Assembly: GCA_003648225.1 (NCBI GenBank)
Contig: QMOL01000093.1
Location: 1 to 9,221, forward strand
DNA length: 9,221 nucleotides
Source: Chlamydiota bacterium
GTDB lineage: Bacteria; Auribacterota; UBA3054; B51-G9
Direction of reading: 5' to 3'
Part shown: in pieces, positions 5,332 to 9,221 of the stretch
How positions within the stretch are numbered: the first letter of the stretch is position 1
Layout of the letters: each line of letters begins with the position of its first letter
Made by a program: the position numbers and the translations under genes
Notes under the pieces: generated by a model
Database searches by the model: none
Seen by the model: the letters and a program-made list of their open reading frames with translations, nothing else
Told to the model about the DNA's origin: nothing

Positions 5332-8121
5332 ATGAAAAAAACTTTATTACAAACAATATTATTAATTTCAATTTTAGTGTTTAGCAGTACTTCTCTTTTA
5401 GCTGAAGGCATTGAGAAATTAACCATTGCATCAAATAATCGCGTTTTACAAACTGAAAACGGAAAACCATTTTTCCCTATAACAGATACAGCATGGCAGA
5501 TGGCCTGGAGGTTAAACCAAAGTGATGTTTTGGATTATATGCAAACAAGAAAAGATCAGAAATATAATACAATAGCCATAGTTGCCTTTGCTATGGATGG
5601 AGTTTCCGCGAATGTGTATGGCGAGCAGCCGTTTGCAATCAGTGGTGGAAAATACAATCCTTTAAGTCCTATTATAGACACTAATAAATATGATTATTGG
5701 GATCACTTGGATTTTATAATTAATTCGGCGCAGGAAAAAGGACTCTATGTAATATTGTTACCCGCATGGGGATCACGAATCGCAGGTGATTGGAGCTCGG
5801 GAACGCCCAATGATGATGTGATTCTTAATATGAGTAACGCAAGTAATTACGCGCATTGGATAAGTTACAGATATAAAGATTATACTAATATAATTTGGAT
5901 GCTTGGCGGTGATAGAAGCGCTGTTTACGGAAGCTATGACTATCGTCCGGTGTTCAGACAAATGGCTGCCGGTGTGCTTGCAGGGCATAATAATCAGCCG
6001 CTGCTTATGAGTTATCACCCTCGTAAATGGAAGCCTAATTCTTCAGAATGGTTTCATAATGACAGCTGGCTGAGCTTTAATTCAATTCAGGACCAGCCGA
6101 GCGATCAGCTTGTTTCAATTAATCATGATTATGGGCTTACGCCGACAAAACCTACTTGGCTCTTTGAAGGGGGCTATGAAGAACGTACTTGTTCATCAGG
6201 CACATACAACGATTGGCAAGTTCGATTTCAGGCATACCAAACCGTGTTCTACGGAGCCTTTGGATATACATACGGGCATATGAGCATTTGGAATTTCGCA
6301 AGTAATTGGAAAATAAAAATGCAAGCGGCGGGCGCTAATGATATGTGTCACCTTTATACTTTAATGTCTTCGCTTACTAATTCACAAGAATTTTTCAGCT
6401 TAGTTCCTGACCAGGCAATTCTCGACGGCGATACAGGTTCAATGAGCGGGGCTGAAGGATATTATTCAACCTGTATTGTAGCAATTCGTACTCTAAGCAA
6501 CGACCTTGCTATGGTTTATTCCGCTAATGGTAGAAATATTCGCGTGAAAATGAGCCAACTTGCAAATTCGCCTATGAGAGCGAGGTGGTTTAATCCGCGC
6601 TCAGGTGTGTTTACTTTAATAAGCACTAACGTTATTAGTGGATCGGGAGCTCCAATTGTTGAATTCAATCCTCCGGGCAGCGCATCAAATGGAAATGATT
6701 ATGTATTGATTCTCGACTTAAGAAGTGGTGAAGATCCGGGCCCTGAACCGGAACCTGAACCGGCTCCATACCCTGATCCTCTTACGTCTTTTTTCGCGGA
6801 CACTTTCAACGGAGTGTCAAGCGGTACTATTAATGACCAGACCAATGCGGCAGACAGGCAGTTCGGTTCGATTTCACCGTTGGATTATACAGGTGACGGG
6901 AATTCACTGTTAAACGCTTTTATTGGTGATGCGAATAAGTCGAACTGGCTGATACTTAAAAATCAACCGTATATTTCCCCAAATCATAATTTTAACGATG
7001 TAGGTACAAATTATACAATTTCATTCGATATTAAACTTAACAGAGAATCAGGCTCGGCTTGGGCCGGTTTCGGCCTCCATATCGGCGCGGTAACTCAGCA
7101 TGATGTTATGAACGGAAGTAATGCCGGCTTTTACTGGTGGCTGCAAAAAGGAAACGGCGGGCAGGTGCTTATTTCGGAAGGAACCGTTGCCGCTCTTGGA
7201 AACAGAAGTCTTTTCCATAATTCCGAACTTGAGAAATTTGAAGATGAACCTGTTCACGTTAATTGTGTTGTCTCTACTAAAAGCTTTGGTGGGACAGAGA
7301 AAGTTACTACAGCGCTTTTCGTGAACGGTGAACCAATTACTGCGCAGCAGAGAAATGGAACTATTGGCTACGGAACTGTATTTGAATTGGAACAGTCGCT
7401 GACAAATAATTACAATATTTTCGGCTTCAATAAAGATTCCGGCGTTAATTGTAACGTTGAAGTTGATAACTTTACTGTTAGAAAAACTAAGTCCAATATT
7501 CATGTGACCGATTGGACTGATGACGCTTCTTCATTAATCAGCTCTGTTAAAACATACACGCATGCCGTGAATTGTAACGGCAGCGATGTGGTTATTAATG
7601 GTGTGCAATTTACCGGAGCACCGGACGCTTCACATCCATACGATGATGAAATGAATTGGCTGGTGACTGATTATCATAATAACTGGGGAATGGGCGATGG
7701 AACAGAATCGACAACCGTTACCGGTTCGGGTGCAGGTCTCGCGCAAGGTTATTTTTACTCAAGAATCAGTTCTACTTTATTCCTTTACCATCTTATTCCC
7801 GGCATAAGTTATACGTTGACTTTATACAATAATGCTTCTTCAAAAGCATGCAGCTCGCGCCTCGTGCCATCAGATGGTGACGCGGCGATAACTGTACTTG
7901 ATCAAAATCGCAGCCAGGGCAGTGTGTTCAGATATACTTATATTGCTCCGCCCAACGGTGTTTTTTCGATGACATTTGACAATTCCCCCGTCGATTCCGG
8001 CGACACTGATAAAAACTGGCGGCTGTATGCTTTTAGTAATGAAATGGCAATACCTGAATGCTCGCTGTTTATGGGCTTCCTAACGATGGCAGGCTTGTTA
8101 ATAAGAAGATTAAATAATTAA
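5332..8121 (+). CDS. Apiosidase-like (DUF4038/GH140-type) glycosidase fused to PEP-CTERM-like module
   Basis: A 929-residue exported enzyme. A signal peptide ends near Ala24 (SLLA|E). Residues about 30-345 fit the DUF4038 apiosidase-like TIM barrel: NGKPFFPITDTAW, IIWMLGGD with Asp194, and PTWLFEGGYEE with Glu279 and Glu283. The catalytic pair of the characterised GH140 member from Bacteroides thetaiotaomicron, which removes apiose from rhamnogalacturonan II, is an Asp and a Glu, so Asp194 plus one of these Glu is the likely pair. Residues about 350-463 fit the small beta-domain that usually follows (MVYSANGRNIRVKM, ARWFNPRSG; named collagen-binding 2 in Pfam). A PGPEPEPEPAPYPDP linker leads to a full copy of the shared module (DTFNG from 490, WTDDASS from 728) and the anchor at 908-929. 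Substrate is inferred from family only. No Shine-Dalgarno precedes the ATG; the signal peptide fixes the start. The next gene begins 69 bases after the stop with no terminator seen, so co-transcription is likely. Confidence 0.88.
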   Translation: MKKTLLQTILLISILVFSSTSLLAEGIEKLTIASNNRVLQTENGKPFFPITDTAWQMAWRLNQSDVLDYMQTRKDQKYNTIAIVAFAMDGVSANVYGEQPFAISGGKYNPLSPIIDTNKYDYWDHLDFIINSAQEKGLYVILLPAWGSRIAGDWSSGTPNDDVILNMSNASNYAHWISYRYKDYTNIIWMLGGDRSAVYGSYDYRPVFRQMAAGVLAGHNNQPLLMSYHPRKWKPNSSEWFHNDSWLSFNSIQDQPSDQLVSINHDYGLTPTKPTWLFEGGYEERTCSSGTYNDWQVRFQAYQTVFYGAFGYTYGHMSIWNFASNWKIKMQAAGANDMCHLYTLMSSLTNSQEFFSLVPDQAILDGDTGSMSGAEGYYSTCIVAIRTLSNDLAMVYSANGRNIRVKMSQLANSPMRARWFNPRSGVFTLISTNVISGSGAPIVEFNPPGSASNGNDYVLILDLRSGEDPGPEPEPEPAPYPDPLTSFFADTFNGVSSGTINDQTNAADRQFGSISPLDYTGDGNSLLNAFIGDANKSNWLILKNQPYISPNHNFNDVGTNYTISFDIKLNRESGSAWAGFGLHIGAVTQHDVMNGSNAGFYWWLQKGNGGQVLISEGTVAALGNRSLFHNSELEKFEDEPVHVNCVVSTKSFGGTEKVTTALFVNGEPITAQQRNGTIGYGTVFELEQSLTNNYNIFGFNKDSGVNCNVEVDNFTVRKTKSNIHVTDWTDDASSLISSVKTYTHAVNCNGSDVVINGVQFTGAPDASHPYDDEMNWLVTDYHNNWGMGDGTESTTVTGSGAGLAQGYFYSRISSTLFLYHLIPGISYTLTLYNNASSKACSSRLVPSDGDAAITVLDQNRSQGSVFRYTYIAPPNGVFSMTFDNSPVDSGDTDKNWRLYAFSNEMAIPECSLFMGFLTMAGLLIRRLNN
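6742..6763 (+). repeat. Pro-Glu linker repeat, 12-bp unit
   Basis: CCTGAACCGGAA is followed by a nearly complete second copy, encoding the PEPEPEP part of the flexible linker between glycosidase and module. Short repeats like this are prone to expansion and mark the domain junction. Confidence 0.6.
8053..8118 (+). other. PEP-CTERM-like C-terminal sorting tail
   Basis: The last 22 residues of the glycosidase fusion start PECS, share the stretch LFMGFLTMAGL with the tail ending at 596, and end in RRLNN. This would tether the glycosidase outside the cytoplasm if a matching exosortase exists. Confidence 0.7.
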
Positions 8122-8181
8122 ACGTAGATATCAGATGAATAAATTAATAAAATAATATAAGCTTTTAATTTAATTGAAAAT

Positions 8182-8186
8182 GGAGG
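8182..8186 (+). promoter_or_regulatory. Ribosome binding site of the last module gene
   Basis: GGAGG stands four bases before the ATG at 8191 and decides that start. The 69-base gap after the glycosidase gene holds no terminator hairpin that I can see. Confidence 0.8.
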
Positions 8187-8190
8187 ACTT

Positions 8191-9221
8191 ATGAAAACTT
8201 TAATCTTGGATCTAAAAACATTGATCTATTGTATTGTAACAATAACTGTATTCTCAGGTTCTTGCTATTCATCCGAACTTATGTTTAGAGACACTTTCTT
8301 CACTACCGACGGAACACTTGTAAATGACGATATATACGCAGAAGGAAGACAGTCGGGTACTGTCGCTCCATTAGACTATACAGGCGATGGAGAATCAACG
8401 GATAACGCTATTATAGGCGATACTGAAAAACCGGATACGTTGATTCTTGAAAATGAAGCCTACATTTCACCAAATCATAATTTCACGGATCTTGCAACTA
8501 ATTTTAATGTGGAATTCGACCTTAAACTTAACAGAATCTCAGGAGAAAGCTGGGCGGGATTCGGACTTCACCTCGGCGCGGAAGATCAGCATGATGTTAT
8601 GGATGACACTAAAACAGGTATTACTTGGTGGCTGCAAAAAGGCAATATTAATGGAGAATATGGACCCGTCTTAAACAAATCCGGCGGCGTTACAGCAGCC
8701 CTTGGAAACAGAACGCGTTTTAAAAACATTGAACTTAAAAAATTTGAAGATGAATACGTTCATGTAAATTGTGTTCTTTCTACAAAAAGTTTCGGTGAAT
8801 CCGACAAAGTAACCACAGCGCTTTTTATTAATGGCGAACCGATCACGGCACATCAAAGAAACGGAACAATAGGCTACGGAACGGTATTTGAATTAAATCA
8901 GTCTTTTACTAACAACTTTAATATTTTCGGCTTCACGAAAGATACAGCTGTTGACTGCAATTTTGATGTTAAAAATTATACTATCAGAAAAACAGTGCCA
9001 AAAATTACTGTTCAGGATTGGACAAACGATGCTTCTTCCCTTATCAATGATTCAAAGGTATATACTCACGCCGTCAACTGCTTCGGATCAAGCGTTGAAA
9101 TTAACGGAGTTACTTTCGATGCGGCTTCTAATGGCTCTCATCCTTATGATTCGCAAACAAATTGGGTGTATATGGATTATAATAATAATTATGGAATTGG
9201 AACCGGAAGCGATACTACTTC
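8191..9221 (+). CDS. PEP-CTERM-like module protein, 5' part (3' truncated by window)
   Basis: Open from the ATG at 8191 to the window end, giving 343 codons and two bases. Residues 1-28 form a signal peptide (LIYCIVTITVFSGSCYSS). A Cys at its end (GSC) is a poor lipobox because the -3 residue is Ser, so ordinary signal peptidase cleavage is more likely. Region 1 of the module begins at Asp34 (DTFF) and shows GRQSGTVAPLDYTGDG, PNHNF, SWAGFGLHLGAEDQHDVMDD, TWWLQKG, ALGNR, KFEDEYVHVNC, GEPITAHQRNGTIGYGTVFEL. Region 2 begins at Trp277 (WTNDASSLIND, YTHAVNC, INGVTF) and is cut by the window. It is closer to the module of the upstream glycosidase fusion than to the 466-residue protein: both share the D(G/N)xS insert after LDYTGDG, QHDVM, KFEDE and IFGF. 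This suggests these neighbours arose by tandem duplication. An anchor tail is expected beyond the window. Function unknown; no catalytic motif. Confidence 0.88.
   Translation, partial: MKTLILDLKTLIYCIVTITVFSGSCYSSELMFRDTFFTTDGTLVNDDIYAEGRQSGTVAPLDYTGDGESTDNAIIGDTEKPDTLILENEAYISPNHNFTDLATNFNVEFDLKLNRISGESWAGFGLHLGAEDQHDVMDDTKTGITWWLQKGNINGEYGPVLNKSGGVTAALGNRTRFKNIELKKFEDEYVHVNCVLSTKSFGESDKVTTALFINGEPITAHQRNGTIGYGTVFELNQSFTNNFNIFGFTKDTAVDCNFDVKNYTIRKTVPKITVQDWTNDASSLINDSKVYTHAVNCFGSSVEINGVTFDAASNGSHPYDSQTNWVYMDYNNNYGIGTGSDTT

Noticed and set aside
6725..6913. Second + strand open frame of 62 codons over the linker and start of the module
   Set aside because: Out-of-frame shadow of the Pro-Glu linker and module, which are clearly coded in the main frame.
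7048..7503. Minus-strand open frame of 151 codons inside the module of the glycosidase fusion
   Set aside because: It lies wholly opposite a well-supported coding region, and the minus-strand frame at 8671-8856 is its counterpart opposite the next module copy. The sharing is explained by the + strand protein; no ribosome site or domain is seen.
8250..8275. Lipoprotein signal in the last module protein (SGSC)
   Set aside because: The -3 position is Ser and the -4 is Phe instead of an aliphatic residue, which is a poor lipobox; ordinary signal peptidase cleavage is more likely.

Overview
The window is AT-rich and every supportable gene lies on the + strand. It reads as an accessory polysaccharide-degradation and surface-protein locus. 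The genes encode secreted proteins ending in a PEP-CTERM-like anchor (Pro-Glu-x, a short hydrophobic stretch, then a basic tip), plus a sialate O-acetylesterase-like enzyme and an apiosidase-like (DUF4038/GH140-type) glycosidase. PEP-CTERM sorting together with this enzyme mix points to the PVC group, most likely Lentisphaerota, Verrucomicrobiota or Kiritimatiellota. The taxonomic call is inference; there is no rRNA or marker gene here.

Layout. 1-599: 3' end of a module protein, cut by the window edge, followed by a good intrinsic terminator (647-688). 807-2762: a secreted sialate O-acetylesterase-like protein, preceded by two mutually exclusive inverted repeats (724-775). 2756-3297: coding sequence for a CBM9/DOMON-like carbohydrate-binding domain that is out of frame with the esterase and itself frameshifted near 2907. 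3298-3580: a gene-free stretch with a TATAAT box, a perfect 16-bp dyad and a strong Shine-Dalgarno. 3581-4981: a 466-residue stand-alone module protein. 4982-5331: a gap holding a perfect 13-bp hairpin, an intrinsic terminator and a decayed scrap of a second sialate O-acetylesterase gene (about 5190-5317). 5332-8121: a 929-residue protein joining an apiosidase-like catalytic region, through a Pro-Glu linker, to the same module. 8191-9221: the 5' part of a fourth module gene, running off the window.

The common theme is a roughly 430-residue module: a LamG/concanavalin-like beta-sandwich region (WWLQK, ALGNR, VHVNC and GYGTVFEL motifs), then a second region starting WT(D/N)DASS...YTHAVN, then a 22-residue PEP-CTERM-like tail. 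It occurs four times here, twice cut by the window edges, once as a stand-alone secreted protein and once fused behind a glycosidase. The likely picture (inference) is that an exosortase-type system, not encoded here, places these proteins on the surface or in the extracellular matrix, where the esterase and glycosidase act on branched or acetylated glycans. The broken CBM-like gene and the esterase scrap show that the locus has been rearranging by duplication and decay.
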